Origin: Acidobacteria bacterium UBA2994
GTDB lineage: Bacteria; Acidobacteriota; Vicinamibacteria; Vicinamibacterales; UBA8438
Direction: 5' to 3'
Assembly: GCA_002346545.1 (NCBI GenBank)
Contig: DEAA01000003.1
Location: 43,873 to 107,872 of the forward strand
DNA: 64,000 nt
In this document: positions 9,782-18,819 of the stretch, piece by piece
How the letters are laid out: each line of letters opens with the position of its first letter
Position numbering within the stretch: the first letter of the stretch is position 1
Translations under genes and position numbers: made by a program
Notes under the pieces: model-generated
What the model was told of the DNA's origin: nothing
Database searches by the model: none
What the model saw: only the letters and a program-made list of their open reading frames with translations

Positions 9782-11464
9782 TCAGCGGTCGACGGCGAGC
9801 GTATTGGCGGTGACGTAGCTTGGTTGGATGTCGATCGGGACGCCGCTGAGTCGGTTGAGGACGTCTTGGACCTCAGGACGGACCACGCCGCGGGTCTCGA
9901 GGATCGCTTCGGCGGCCTCGATGTCGCCGGTCGCCTGGATGGTCATCAGCTCTCGGGTCAGCCCGGTGACGGTATCAGGGATTAGGTCGTGGTTCACCTT
10001 GAAGCGACCGGCTGCGTCCACGGTGACGGCGCCGGCATCGAGGAACGTGTTCAGCTGGATCGCTACCCCGCGGCCGTGCGCCTCGCCGACTCCGAAGCGG
10101 ATGGACCGGAACGTGGAGGCGAGGAACGTTGTGTACATGCTGCGTTCGAGCGAGGCAGTGAGCTCCCCCTGATTGATTAGCTGGTGCAGGGCCCACAGCC
10201 CGGCGACGTCGGCCTTAGCTTCTTCGATGGTGCTGTAAGTCTCCCGGAGTTCCTGTCGTACCGTGGTCTCGCGTCCGTCGACGGTGATGGTGTTCGGCCC
10301 CAATCCATGCATCAGTTCGTGCATCAGGATGTGGGTGAAGAACGCCTCGAAGGTGACGTCGCGGAGCTCGACGGGCGACAGCGCTTCCTCCGAGAGGGGG
10401 GCGAGTACCTGCTGGAATTTCGCCTCCTGGACGTTCTTCAGCATCACTCGTTTGGCGCCCTTGTCGCGAATGACCCGCTCATCGTTCGGCAGGTTGAAGG
10501 CCGCAGTCTGCACGCCGCTGTTGGCGTCGCCGGCGGTGAACAAGACGTTGACCACCCGGATCGGAGCGAGCGCACCGAGTGCCGGGTTCCGGAACGCAGG
10601 GTCGATCGGCAGCGCGTCCTCAAGGTCCTGCAGCAGCGCGCCGAACCGGGCCAGCTTGGCCGTTTCCTCGTCATCGCGCAGGGTGACGAATGCCTCGAAT
10701 GCCGCCTTGTAGTTGAACCACTCGTCTTCGTATACCTCGTAGGGCCCGATCGTGAGGTCGATCGCGGCGTCCAGTTCAAGCCAGGCTACGTCGCTGTCGT
10801 AGTAGTCGTTTGAGGAGAAGGCGTCCGCGCGGGTTTCGAGATAGCGGCGGAGGGTTGGTTCCTGGGTGGCTCGCCCTGCTCGCCGCAGATGTTCGGCCGC
10901 GATCGCCAGAGGGCCCTCGTACTCCACGCTGTAGGGCACGATGGCGAAGCCGCCGGCACCTCGTCGGATCGTCGTGAAGAAGCTGGTAGCAGCGTCTCGG
11001 GTGGGGCCTTCGAGCTGGTCGAACCAGCGTGCCACCTCGTCGCGGGTAGCGCCGGCGGGGTAGTAGTTCGCGCCCTCCGGCTTCTCGGGGGCGCCTGGCA
11101 CGAACGTCTCGTTGTCTTCGATCCGTGACCAGGGCCCTTTATTCAGTAAGAAGTAGTCCAGTCTGGCTTGGCCCAGGTTACTGGTGTCGGTGGCTAGCTC
11201 GAGCAGCATGGCCGGGTTTCCGGCCCAGACCTGCTCGAGGAAGAGGCCGTCCATGACCCGTGCGGCCTCGAGGATGTGCGCGAGCGCCTCCCGCTCGGAG
11301 TCGGGGAGTGCGTCGAGATCGGCCCCGATCTCGACCGGGGCGAAGAGTCTCGTCATCGTCGTGTCCTGGCGTGCGCTGGCCGAGACGGCCAGGGTGGCGA
11401 CCACGCCGACCGCTACCCCGACGGAGGCGAGCGGGCCGGGTATCCGACGGCTCGTATGTCGCAT
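9782..11464 (-). CDS. exported M49-like (dipeptidyl-peptidase III-type) metallohydrolase
   Basis: 560 residues with a signal peptide (hydrophobic about 14-30, ending SASA). The zinc site is HELMH at 382-386 followed by GLGP, with a downstream STIEEAKADVAGL (Glu414) that corresponds to the second motif of dipeptidyl-peptidase III relatives. Classical DPP III has HEXXGH; this bacterial group uses a shorter HEXXH. It likely trims peptides in the periplasm or outside the cell. It is divergently placed from lpdA with about 120 bases between, which probably holds both promoters. Substrate specificity is not known. Confidence 0.85.
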   Translation of the reverse strand: MRHTSRRIPGPLASVGVAVGVVATLAVSASARQDTTMTRLFAPVEIGADLDALPDSEREALAHILEAARVMDGLFLEQVWAGNPAMLLELATDTSNLGQARLDYFLLNKGPWSRIEDNETFVPGAPEKPEGANYYPAGATRDEVARWFDQLEGPTRDAATSFFTTIRRGAGGFAIVPYSVEYEGPLAIAAEHLRRAGRATQEPTLRRYLETRADAFSSNDYYDSDVAWLELDAAIDLTIGPYEVYEDEWFNYKAAFEAFVTLRDDEETAKLARFGALLQDLEDALPIDPAFRNPALGALAPIRVVNVLFTAGDANSGVQTAAFNLPNDERVIRDKGAKRVMLKNVQEAKFQQVLAPLSEEALSPVELRDVTFEAFFTHILMHELMHGLGPNTITVDGRETTVRQELRETYSTIEEAKADVAGLWALHQLINQGELTASLERSMYTTFLASTFRSIRFGVGEAHGRGVAIQLNTFLDAGAVTVDAAGRFKVNHDLIPDTVTGLTRELMTIQATGDIEAAEAILETRGVVRPEVQDVLNRLSGVPIDIQPSYVTANTLAVDR

Positions 11465-11583
11465 CGTAGGGCTCCCCTGGGATGTGGGACGGCGGTCGGC
11501 GCGTACCGTCCATCCCCCGATATCCCATCATGGTCCGATGAGGCCGGACGAGGCAAGGTGCGCGGTCTGCTACAGTGCATAGG

Positions 11584-13005
11584 ATGGCGACTTCCACGCA
11601 GGTGACGGTGATCGGCGGCGGCCCGGGAGGATATGCGGCCGCGTTTTTGGCTGCGGACCTGGGCATGCAGGTCACACTGATCGACGATGCCAAGGACCCC
11701 GGCGGCGTTTGTCTATATCGCGGCTGTATGCCGTCAAAGGCATTGCTCCATGTTGCGAAGGTGCTCACCGAAGCGAAAGAGGCCGAGGCCTGGGGGGTGG
11801 ACTTCGGCGAGCCGACGATCGATATCGACCGGATGCGGGCCTGGAAGGACCAGGTGGTCTCACGTCTGACAGGTGGTCTCGGGCAGCTGTCGACCCAGCG
11901 CGGTGTCACCTATCTCCGTGGTCGGGCCGAGTTGCTGGGGCCGACTTCCACTCGCGTTACTGGCGTCGACGGAGAGGTGACCGATGTTACCTTCGAGCAC
12001 GCCATCCTGGCCACAGGGTCACGTCCCGCCGCCCCGGGGCCGCTCGCATCGGATAGCGAGCATGTCTGGGATTCCACCTTGGCGCTCGAGGTGCGTTCGG
12101 TGCCGCCAACACTGCTCGTGGTGGGCGGCGGCTACATCGGTCTTGAGCTGGGGTCGGTCTACGCCTCGCTGGGGTCGGCGGTGACCGTCGTCGAGATGAC
12201 CAGCGGTTTGCTCCCCGGCGCCGACCGTGATCTTGTGTCGGTCGTATCGCGGCGCCTCGACTCGCTGGCTGCAGCCATCCGGCTCGAGACGACAGTGGCC
12301 GGGTTGACCGAAGACCGCGACGGTGTCCTGGTCGAACTCCACACCAAGGCCGGTGAGACGACCAAGGAGCGGTTCGACCGGGTGCTGGTCGCGGTGGGGC
12401 GGGTGCCGAATTCACAGATCGTCGGGTTGGAGCTGACCAAAGTGCAGCTTGACGACCGCGGCTTTGTCCAGGTGGACCCCCAACGGCGAACCGCCGAGCC
12501 GACGATCTTCGCCGTGGGCGACCTTGTGGGTGAACCGATGCTGGCGCACAAGGCGAGTCACGAGGCGCGCACCGCGGTGGAGGCGATCGCCGGTCACAAG
12601 TCGGTTTTCGAGCCGCGAGCGATTCCGGCGGTGGTGTTTACCGACCCTGAACTCGCCTGGTGCGGTTTAACCGAAACGCAGGCCAAGGCTGAAGGTCGGA
12701 AGGTACAGGTGACCCGCTTCCCGTGGGCTGCGTCGGGACGGGCCCTGACGCTGGACCGTCCCGCCGGCGTGACCAAGCTGATTGTCGACCCTAAGTCAGA
12801 GGAAATTCTCGGTGTCGGCATTGCCGGCACCGGCGCCGGGGAACTGATTGCCGAAGGGGTGGTGGCCATCGAGATGGGCGCAACTGCGGCCGATCTGAAG
12901 CTGTGTATCCACCCACATCCCACCCTGTCTGAGACGCTTATGGAGTCGGCCGAGGTCTTCTTCGGCCAGAGCACCCACGTTTACCGGCCCAAACGCGCCC
13001 CATGA
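11584..13005 (+). CDS. lpdA: dihydrolipoyl dehydrogenase (E3)
   Basis: FAD disulfide oxidoreductase that reoxidises dihydrolipoamide of 2-oxoacid dehydrogenase complexes or glycine cleavage. The FAD motif GGGPGG is at residues 11-16, the redox pair is CLYRGC (Cys43/Cys48), the NAD motif VVGGGYIGLELGS is in the middle, and the dimer-interface catalytic HPHPTLSE lies near the C-terminus. Length 473 fits. ATG 11584 was chosen; a GTG three codons upstream exists. No strong ribosome site is seen and a TACAGT -10-like box lies at 11571-11576, so a leaderless or short-leader message is possible. lipA is nearby; its E1/E2 partners are not in the window. Confidence 0.95.
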   Translation: MATSTQVTVIGGGPGGYAAAFLAADLGMQVTLIDDAKDPGGVCLYRGCMPSKALLHVAKVLTEAKEAEAWGVDFGEPTIDIDRMRAWKDQVVSRLTGGLGQLSTQRGVTYLRGRAELLGPTSTRVTGVDGEVTDVTFEHAILATGSRPAAPGPLASDSEHVWDSTLALEVRSVPPTLLVVGGGYIGLELGSVYASLGSAVTVVEMTSGLLPGADRDLVSVVSRRLDSLAAAIRLETTVAGLTEDRDGVLVELHTKAGETTKERFDRVLVAVGRVPNSQIVGLELTKVQLDDRGFVQVDPQRRTAEPTIFAVGDLVGEPMLAHKASHEARTAVEAIAGHKSVFEPRAIPAVVFTDPELAWCGLTETQAKAEGRKVQVTRFPWAASGRALTLDRPAGVTKLIVDPKSEEILGVGIAGTGAGELIAEGVVAIEMGATAADLKLCIHPHPTLSETLMESAEVFFGQSTHVYRPKRAP

Positions 13006-13688
13006 GGACGCTGTTCGTCAAGCAGGGTCCGGGCGGTGGTCAAGACGTCCACGAGCATGGTCGGCGTCAGCCGGCCCGTGTGGGTGTTCTGCTGGCTCGG
13101 ATGATAGGAGACGACCAGCGGCCAGGCGCCCGGAGGACGACAAACCAGTCCGTGATGGAAACGGGGCCGCGGCCGCACCGTGATGTCCCGTTCAGCCAGC
13201 AGACGCCAGTAGCTGTCGTAGGCGATTTTGCCAAGCGCGACGATCGCTTTCAGACGGGGGAGCGCCGTGGTCTCGGCCTGCAGCAGCGGGTGACAGTTGG
13301 CGATCTCGGTGGGGGCTGGCCGGTTGTCTGGGGGTGCGCACCGGACCACGGTCGAAAGGTAGGCGTCGATCAGCACGAGGCCGTCTTGCTTATCTCGACA
13401 GAGCGCCTGGTTGGCGAACCCGGTTTCGTGCATCGCGGCCATCAGGAAGTCACCCGAGCGATCGCCGGTGAATGGGCGGCCGGTCCGGTTGGCGCCGTGC
13501 GCGGCCGGGGCGAGACCGAGGACCAACAGACGCGCCCGGCGGTCGCCGAAGCCTGGCACCGGACGTCCCCAGTAGACGTCGTTTCGGAACGCGGCTCGCT
13601 TGTCCTGCGCGATCCGGGCGCAGTAGGCGCGCAGACGTGGGCACTCTTCGCAGCCGATGATCTGCCGACGGACGGTCGAGAGGGCCAT
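12981..13688 (-). CDS. udgB: uracil-DNA glycosylase, family 5 (UdgB)
   Basis: Removes uracil (and probably other deaminated bases) from DNA. Family-5 hallmarks are the N-terminal cluster CEECPRLRAYC, the active-site stretch GLAPAAHGANRTGRPFTGD, and further cysteines in RCAPPDNRPAPTEIANC; together the four cysteines should bind an iron-sulfur cluster. Active-site motif 1 lacks the Asp of UNG, as expected for this family. Near the end come RPRPRFHHG and YHPSQQNTHTGRLT. The gene converges on lpdA and their 3' ends overlap by 25 bases. The lipA gene lies 46 bases upstream on the same strand. Confidence 0.93.
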   Translation of the reverse strand: MALSTVRRQIIGCEECPRLRAYCARIAQDKRAAFRNDVYWGRPVPGFGDRRARLLVLGLAPAAHGANRTGRPFTGDRSGDFLMAAMHETGFANQALCRDKQDGLVLIDAYLSTVVRCAPPDNRPAPTEIANCHPLLQAETTALPRLKAIVALGKIAYDSYWRLLAERDITVRPRPRFHHGLVCRPPGAWPLVVSYHPSQQNTHTGRLTPTMLVDVLTTARTLLDEQRPHGARLGR

Positions 13689-13734
13689 GACGGTTTTATG
13701 GGGCTTCGCCCCACCGGCGCCGGTCGTGTAACGG

Positions 13735-14697
13735 TCAGGCGCCGCGTCGGTCGATCGCGTCTGCCTGTTCGTGTGCGTGATACGAACTTCGGACTAGCGG
13801 GCCTGACTCGACATGGAGGAATCCGGCCGTGTCTGCCGCTTGCTTGAGCTCCTCGAATTCGTCTGGATGATAGTAGCGGGCCACGGGCAGGTGAGCGGCT
13901 GACGGTCGGAGATACTGCCCGATGGTCAATATTTCGCATCCGGCGGCACGCAGGTCATCGAACGTCGCGACCAGCTCGCCGCGGTCTTCGCCAAGGCCGA
14001 CCATGACGCCTGACTTGGTCGTCAAGCCGGTGCGCGCGCGGCGCGCCCGGTCGAGGAGTGTGAGCGCGCGGTCGTAATTGCCACCCGGTCGCGCCCGGCG
14101 GTACTGTCCGCGCACCGTCTCGATGTTGTGGTTCAGGACATCGGGGCGGGCGGCCAGGACGACGTCGAGTGCCTGGGCGTTCCCGCCGAAATCGGGAATA
14201 AGCACCTCGACCCGGCACCCAGGGGCATCGGTCCGGATGGCCTGGATCGTAGAAACGAAGGCGCCCGCTCCGCCGTCGTCCAGATCGTCCCGATCGACCG
14301 AGGTGACGACCACATGCTCCAGTTCGAGCGTCCGGACGGCGGTCGCCACTCGAGCTGGCTCACCGAGGTCGAGCGGGCTGGGCTGGCCATGCTCGACGTT
14401 GCAGTAGCCGCAGGCACGGGTGCAGATCCCGCCCAGAATCATGAAGGTAGCGGTGCCATGGTCCCAGCACTCGCCGATGTTGGGGCACTGGGCTTCTTCG
14501 CAGACTGTGTGGAGCCCTTGGTCGCGGACCAGGCGCTGTAGTCGTCGATAGCCTGGCGTTCCGGGGGGGCGCACCTTCAGCCACCGCGGTTTGCCGCCAC
14601 GCTGCGGCAGCTCGGGGCGGACCCGCCGCCCACGGTAGAAGGTCGCGGGTACCGCGACCGTGGCGTCATTGCCCGACTGAGGAGGCGCGGTGGACAT
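13735..14697 (-). CDS. lipA: lipoyl synthase
   Basis: Radical-SAM enzyme that inserts two sulfurs into protein-bound octanoate. The auxiliary cluster motif CEEAQCPNIGEC (Cys66, 71, 77) and the radical-SAM motif CTRACGYC (Cys92, 96, 99) are intact, and the C-terminal RSSYHA supplies the conserved serine ligand. The 320-residue length is normal. The octanoyltransferase lipB is not adjacent. With lpdA 700 bases away it forms a loose lipoate-dependent neighbourhood. The 255 bases upstream to DUF2203 carry a TAGAAT -10-like box reading the other way. Confidence 0.96.
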   Translation of the reverse strand: MSTAPPQSGNDATVAVPATFYRGRRVRPELPQRGGKPRWLKVRPPGTPGYRRLQRLVRDQGLHTVCEEAQCPNIGECWDHGTATFMILGGICTRACGYCNVEHGQPSPLDLGEPARVATAVRTLELEHVVVTSVDRDDLDDGGAGAFVSTIQAIRTDAPGCRVEVLIPDFGGNAQALDVVLAARPDVLNHNIETVRGQYRRARPGGNYDRALTLLDRARRARTGLTTKSGVMVGLGEDRGELVATFDDLRAAGCEILTIGQYLRPSAAHLPVARYYHPDEFEELKQAADTAGFLHVESGPLVRSSYHAHEQADAIDRRGA

Positions 14698-14952
14698 CGT
14701 TCGTCGATGTTAGCGTCTCGCCGCTGGCAGGCGCAAACCGGGTCGGACTGGGCGGGAAAAGGGGCGAGTTCGATAGAATGCTAGCCGGATGTCCGCGCTC
14801 GCCTGCCTGTGGCTCGGTGTGCGCTAGGTCGTGCCGATGCACCACGGCACCTTTCTAGAGTTGACGGGCACCCCGTCCAATGCTCAGGGCGTTCGCGGAA
14901 CCGGCAGGAATCACCGTGCTGGAGCCTACGTCCGAAAACACCACATCCTGAC

Positions 14953-15306
14953 ATGACCGCTACTACTGCACACCCGAGGATCTTCACCCTGGCGGAGGCC
15001 GAGCAACTGCTGGGCGCCGTCCGCGCCGTCACCGAGGAGGCGGTGGGCGAAGCGGAACAGATCTCGGAGGATCTGGACCGGTTGTCGTCCCAGGATCCGG
15101 CTCGCACCGCGCGGTTGCAGGCGTTCGAAACCGTCGTCCAAGACTGGACCGCGCGGATGGAGGCGCTCGGGATCGTCGTGAAGGGGCTCTGGCTCGTCGA
15201 CTTCGACAACGGCGAGGGCTACTACTGTTGGAAGTATCCCGAACCGGCCATTCGCCACTATCACGGTTATGACGAGGGGTTTGCGGGCCGAATGAAGATT
15301 GTTTGA
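14953..15306 (+). CDS. DUF2203 family protein
   Basis: 117 residues recognised as DUF2203 by the start RIFTLAEAEQLLGAVR, a central helical region and the C-terminal block GLWLVDFDNGEGYYCWKYPE with HYHGYDEGFAGR. Function of the family is unknown. The ATG at 14953 matches the usual family start; an upstream in-frame ATG would add 48 residues of low-complexity sequence. The ferredoxin gene begins 126 bases later. Confidence 0.9.
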   Translation: MTATTAHPRIFTLAEAEQLLGAVRAVTEEAVGEAEQISEDLDRLSSQDPARTARLQAFETVVQDWTARMEALGIVVKGLWLVDFDNGEGYYCWKYPEPAIRHYHGYDEGFAGRMKIV

Positions 15307-15432
15307 AGTTGAACCGACCGGCTCAGCGCGTTATCCTTCGGATGGCGAGTTTAGGTCATCGTTCCATGGAGGGACGAGCTCGTCGCCGGCTGGGCTTTCT
15401 GAGCTCCGGCGGTACGAATACGGAGGACTTTG

Positions 15433-15696
15433 ATGGCGTACTGCATTTGTGAACCCTGCGTCGGCACTAAGGACACGGCGTGTGTTGACGTCTGTCCGGT
15501 CGATTGCATCCATCCGCGGAAGGATGAGGAAGAGTTCGAAGCGGAAACGATGCTCTATATCCATCCCGATGAGTGCATCGACTGTGGTGCGTGCGTTCCG
15601 GCTTGCCCCGTCGAGGCGATCTTTGAAAACGATGAGGTGCCGGAGCAATGGCAGAGCTTTGTCGAGACCAACGCCAACTGGTATGAGGGTAAGTAG
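15433..15696 (+). CDS. ferredoxin (two-cluster, 7Fe/8Fe type)
   Basis: 87-residue soluble electron carrier. The first half has [21 protein letters not shown], with cysteines spaced as in seven-iron ferredoxins. The second has the regular [12 protein letters not shown]. An acidic C-terminus ([10 protein letters not shown]) is typical of this group. The ATG is preceded by GGAGG at 15422-15426 with good spacing; a TTG one codon upstream is ignored. It lies 15 bases upstream of nuoB, suggesting that it delivers or receives electrons for the subunits encoded next. Confidence 0.93.
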   Translation: MAYCICEPCVGTKDTACVDVCPVDCIHPRKDEEEFEAETMLYIHPDECIDCGACVPACPVEAIFENDEVPEQWQSFVETNANWYEGK

Positions 15697-15711
15697 CCGA
15701 GCGACTGTCTC

Positions 15712-16248
15712 ATGGGATTGATCGACCATCGCTTCGAAGACAACTTCATCACGACCAATCTCGACAAGGTACTGAGCTGGGCTAGGGAATCGTCTCTCTG
15801 GCCGATGGGCTTTGGCCTGGCGTGCTGCGCGATCGAGATGATCGCGACGTCGACCTCGCGGTACGACATATCGCGGTTCGGGGCCGAGGTGTTTCGCGCA
15901 TCTCCGCGGCAAGCTGATCTGATGATCGTGGCCGGGACCGTCACCAAGAAGATGGCCCCTGTGCTTCGCCGGCTCTACGATCAGATGCCGGAGCCGAAGT
16001 GGGTCATCTCCATGGGGAGCTGCTCGAACGCGGGCGGTCCGTTCCCGACCTACTCCGTGCTGCAGGGCGTGGACAAGGTCGTGCCGGTGGACGTCTACGT
16101 GTCGGGATGTCCGCCTCGTCCAGAGGCGTTGCTCTATGGTCTGATGCGTCTGCAGGACAAGATCCGGAAAGAGAGCACGGTGCTTCGGAAGGAGCGCGTG
16201 ATCATGGCCGGGCAGAGCGAGCCGATTCTCGTCGAGGACAGAGGGTAA
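15712..16248 (+). CDS. nuoB: NADH-quinone oxidoreductase subunit B
   Basis: Complex I subunit that carries the N2 [4Fe-4S] cluster, last in the electron chain before quinone. Cluster ligands are Cys38/Cys39 in GLACCAIEM, Cys104 in [11 protein letters not shown] and Cys133 in [10 protein letters not shown]. The 178-residue length is normal. It is followed after two bases by nuoI, but no nuoA, C, D, E, F, G, H or J-N gene is seen within the window, so the rest of complex I must lie elsewhere or this is a specialised module. Confidence 0.96.
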   Translation: MGLIDHRFEDNFITTNLDKVLSWARESSLWPMGFGLACCAIEMIATSTSRYDISRFGAEVFRASPRQADLMIVAGTVTKKMAPVLRRLYDQMPEPKWVISMGSCSNAGGPFPTYSVLQGVDKVVPVDVYVSGCPPRPEALLYGLMRLQDKIRKESTVLRKERVIMAGQSEPILVEDRG

Positions 16249-16250
16249 CC

Positions 16251-16721
16251 GTGCAGTCGTTGACGAAACTGTTTCGGACGGTGTTTCTAGTCGACCTGAT
16301 CAAGGGGCTCCTGGTTACCCTGCGCAATACGCCACAGCCGGCGTTTACGTTCCAGTATCCGGCGGAGCGCCGTCCGGTGGCCCCGCGGTTCAGAGGGGTG
16401 CTGCGGTTGCAGGTGGAGCCGGAGACTGGCGCGCAGACTTGCATCGTGTGCGACCAGTGCGCGAAGGCCTGTCCCGACGAGTTGATCTTCCTCGGCGGCC
16501 ATCGGGAGCCCGGGCACAAGATCAAGGTGCTCGATTTCTTTGACTTTAACCTTTCGCGCTGCAGCTTCTGCGGGCTGTGCTCGGAGGTGTGCCCCACCAA
16601 GCCGGTCAAGGCGCTGATCATGAGCGAGGACTACGAGCTTGGCAGCTACGATCGACAGAAGCAGATCCTGCGCGTCGACGAGATGTACGACGGCGTCGAG
16701 ATCGAGCAGTACACCCGCTAA
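16251..16721 (+). CDS. nuoI: NADH-quinone oxidoreductase subunit I
   Basis: Peripheral-arm ferredoxin-like complex I subunit with two [4Fe-4S] clusters: CIVCDQCAKACP and CSFCGLCSEVCP. The N-terminal part has an amphipathic/hydrophobic stretch (LFRTVFLVDLIKGLLVTL) that anchors it near the membrane. Start GTG 16251 lies two bases after the nuoB stop. Length 156. A strong intrinsic terminator follows within 45 bases, which closes the ferredoxin-nuoB-nuoI transcript. Confidence 0.95.
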   Translation: MQSLTKLFRTVFLVDLIKGLLVTLRNTPQPAFTFQYPAERRPVAPRFRGVLRLQVEPETGAQTCIVCDQCAKACPDELIFLGGHREPGHKIKVLDFFDFNLSRCSFCGLCSEVCPTKPVKALIMSEDYELGSYDRQKQILRVDEMYDGVEIEQYTR

Positions 16722-16731
16722 GCTGTCCCCC

Positions 16732-16763
16732 CGCCTGTTGCAGCGCAGCAGGCGTGACTTTTT
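16732..16763 (+). terminator. rho-independent terminator after nuoI
   Basis: Stem CGCCTGTTGC (16732-16741) pairs with GCAGCAGGCG (16745-16754), with one G-U pair and a three-base loop, followed by GACTTTTTCT. Confidence 0.9.
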
Positions 16764-16846
16764 CTACGTAATCTAGGGTTCTGATGCTTCGTCTCCGGTG
16801 CGGCTGTTCTCAGAGGCTTGGCTGCTCCTGAGGTCCTAAATCTGGC

Positions 16847-16875
16847 TTGCCCTGCCTTGGCGATTGGGGCATAGT
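16847..16875 (+). promoter_or_regulatory. putative promoter of the aspartyl-protease gene
   Basis: TTGCCC (16847-16852) and CATAGT (16870-16875) are separated by 17 bases, each matching four of six consensus positions. A strong ribosome site GGGGAGGA precedes the ATG at 16893. Confidence 0.4.
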
Positions 16876-16892
16876 GCTCCCCGGGGAGGATT

Positions 16893-18398
16893 ATGAGGCG
16901 CGTCGCTCAAACTTTGGTCTGCTTGGTCGCGGCAGGGGTGGCGATCCCGCTGGTGATCGATGCCCAGTCGACGCCGACCACCGCGCGGAGCGAGGCGCGT
17001 ATTCAGCTGGGGAATTTGCTCTTTGATGACCAGCGGTACTGGGAGGCCATCCCCGTTTTCGACGAGGCGAAGGCCGACGCCGGCCCAGACCAGGTCGCTA
17101 TAGCTTCCGCTGGCTTGCTTCGGTCGCTGCTGCAGGTGGCCGAGTTTACCCAGGCCCGTGAAGAAGCGGATTTCCTAGTTAATCTGGCATCGGATGATCC
17201 GGAAATCCTGGCACTGCGCGGGGACGCGCTCTGGGGAGTCGGGCTGTTCGACGAGGCCGAGCAGGTCTATCGCGACGTGCTCGCCATGGACGCGGGGTCT
17301 GCGGCCGGTCGACATGGCATGGCCAAGAGCATGACCACCCGCGGCCAGTATGACGATGCCCTCGACTGGGTGCGGGCCGCCCTCGAGGTGTCCCCTGAGG
17401 TCGCGAGCCTACACCATACGCTCGGTTTCATTCATCAGCGGATGCGCCGGTTCCCTGAAGCCGCCGACGCCTACCAGGCATATGTTGATCGCCTTCCCAC
17501 GACAACCAACAGCCAGAAAGCGGATTGGGCGCGAGCCGAGGTTCAGTTCCTCCGCTCGTTCGGCGACCGTCCTGCGCTCGTGCTGGCCGAGCCGGGACGG
17601 GTGCATACGATTCCCTTTCGGTTGGTTCGTGACAAGGTCATCGTCCGTGGTCGGGTCAACGGCCGGGATCCGATCGACTTCGTCATGGACACCGGCGCCG
17701 AACAGACCGTTTTGTCGCAGCCAGTCGCGAGAGATTTCGACATTCAGCCGATCGCCAACACGCTGAGCGCAGGCGTCGGCGAAGTCGGCCTGCGTGGCCT
17801 TCAGACCGGTCGTCTCGATTCGTTGGAGATTGGTTCGCTTAAGGTTAGCCACCTCCCCGTCATCATCAAGAGCCCGCCGCTTGGCGGACTGCCGACGCCA
17901 GAGGCGGAAGGCTTCTCGCCGTTGTCCCTCGGCCTGTCGGTGACCATCGACTACGAGCGCCAAGAGCTCATCGTGGGCGAGGAGCTGCCCGACGAGCCGG
18001 CGGACATCGAATTAGAGCTGCGGCAGTATCGGTTGCCGGTGGTCCGCGGGGTAGTCAACGATCAGCTTGCCCGCAGCTTCGTCGTGGATTCTGGCGGTGA
18101 GGTTATCTCCATCAGCCGCGGCACGGCCAACCTGCTGCCGCCGCTTACCGTGCGTCAGGTCCCGCTCAAGGTCTACGGTACTTCGGGATGGGATGAGGAT
18201 GCGTATCTGCGACCGGGTACCGACCTAGCCTTCGACGAGCTGCAGTACCGGAACTACTCAGTCGTCGTGCTCAATCTCCATCGTCCGAGTGCCCTGCTCG
18301 GCTTCCATATCGGGGGCATCGTCGGTCACAGCTTCCTGAGCGATTACCGCGTCACCCTCGACCTCAACCGAAACGTGATGCGGCTGAATAGACTGTAG
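16893..18398 (+). CDS. exported TPR protein with two retropepsin-like aspartyl protease domains
   Basis: 501 residues. A signal peptide (about 1-24, ending DAQS) is followed by TPR-like helical repeats (about 34-205) with the alternating small/large pattern of tetratricopeptides. Residues about 240-365 and 380-500 are two retropepsin-like halves. The first has the active-site triad DTGAEQTVL (Asp266), the second DSGGEVISI (Asp399), and hydrophobic-hydrophobic-Gly motifs follow (LLGF, IVGHSFL). A pair of aspartates in one chain could give a pepsin-like bilobed site without dimerisation. Likely periplasmic. It is not clearly in an operon. Confidence 0.88.
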   Translation: MRRVAQTLVCLVAAGVAIPLVIDAQSTPTTARSEARIQLGNLLFDDQRYWEAIPVFDEAKADAGPDQVAIASAGLLRSLLQVAEFTQAREEADFLVNLASDDPEILALRGDALWGVGLFDEAEQVYRDVLAMDAGSAAGRHGMAKSMTTRGQYDDALDWVRAALEVSPEVASLHHTLGFIHQRMRRFPEAADAYQAYVDRLPTTTNSQKADWARAEVQFLRSFGDRPALVLAEPGRVHTIPFRLVRDKVIVRGRVNGRDPIDFVMDTGAEQTVLSQPVARDFDIQPIANTLSAGVGEVGLRGLQTGRLDSLEIGSLKVSHLPVIIKSPPLGGLPTPEAEGFSPLSLGLSVTIDYERQELIVGEELPDEPADIELELRQYRLPVVRGVVNDQLARSFVVDSGGEVISISRGTANLLPPLTVRQVPLKVYGTSGWDEDAYLRPGTDLAFDELQYRNYSVVVLNLHRPSALLGFHIGGIVGHSFLSDYRVTLDLNRNVMRLNRL

Positions 18399-18405
18399 TT
18401 GTCTA

Positions 18406-18433
18406 GGCTTTGGCGCGAGCGACAACCAAAGCC
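18406..18433. repeat. hairpin after the aspartyl-protease gene
   Basis: GGCTTTGG (18406-18413) and CCAAAGCC (18426-18433) form a perfect 8-bp stem starting eight bases after the stop. No T run follows, so it is only a possible terminator or RNA-end structure. The rest of the gene-free stretch 18399-18819 shows no coding pattern on either strand. Confidence 0.4.
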
Positions 18434-18764
18434 CGTAAGGTCCGTGCTGGGCCATACGTCGCGGACCGGCGGCGATGGGCTTCAGGCTCCAGCATGCGCA
18501 GAACAGGCCGGGAACGGCTGGTCCTCGGGGTTGCCTAGCCAAGCACCAAAAGCCCAAAGCCCAGGCGACAGTTGTCTAACTCTCGTTCCGACCCAGAAAA
18601 GTGCTGAGCGTCAACCGACGATCGGTCAGGAGGTCTTCTTCGTGGAGCGAGCGGAGAGACGGCCGGGCGGTAGGTCTGGAGCTGTGAGAATCGTCGAGGT
18701 ATCGCGCCAGCTCGAATTGAGTTGCGGGCGAGAGCCATTTTTCCAGGAAATCGTCCAGAAGGGA

Positions 18765-18797
18765 GACGACCCTGGAGCATGGGGCTCGAGGGTCGTC
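18765..18797 (-). terminator. hairpin downstream of the HEXXH/propeller/barrel gene
   Basis: GACGACCCTGGAGC (18765-18778) pairs with GCTCGAGGGTCGTC (18784-18797), 13 of 14 positions with a five-base loop. It lies 22 bases past the stop of the minus-strand gene. No immediate T run, so factor-dependent or structural termination is possible. Confidence 0.5.
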
Positions 18798-18819
18798 ATT
18801 GGTTCAGTCGTTCTTCGGA

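Noticed and set aside
14789..14827. 12-codon frame (MSALACLWLGVR) after a TAGAAT box, a possible leader peptide
   Set aside because: No ribosome site and no support beyond the -10-like hexamer.
14837..14956. 39-codon frame starting MHHGTFLELTGTPSN whose stop overlaps the DUF2203 start (ATGA)
   Set aside because: Third-position G+C is well below that of neighbouring genes, there is no ribosome site, and the peptide lacks any recognisable pattern; treated as chance.
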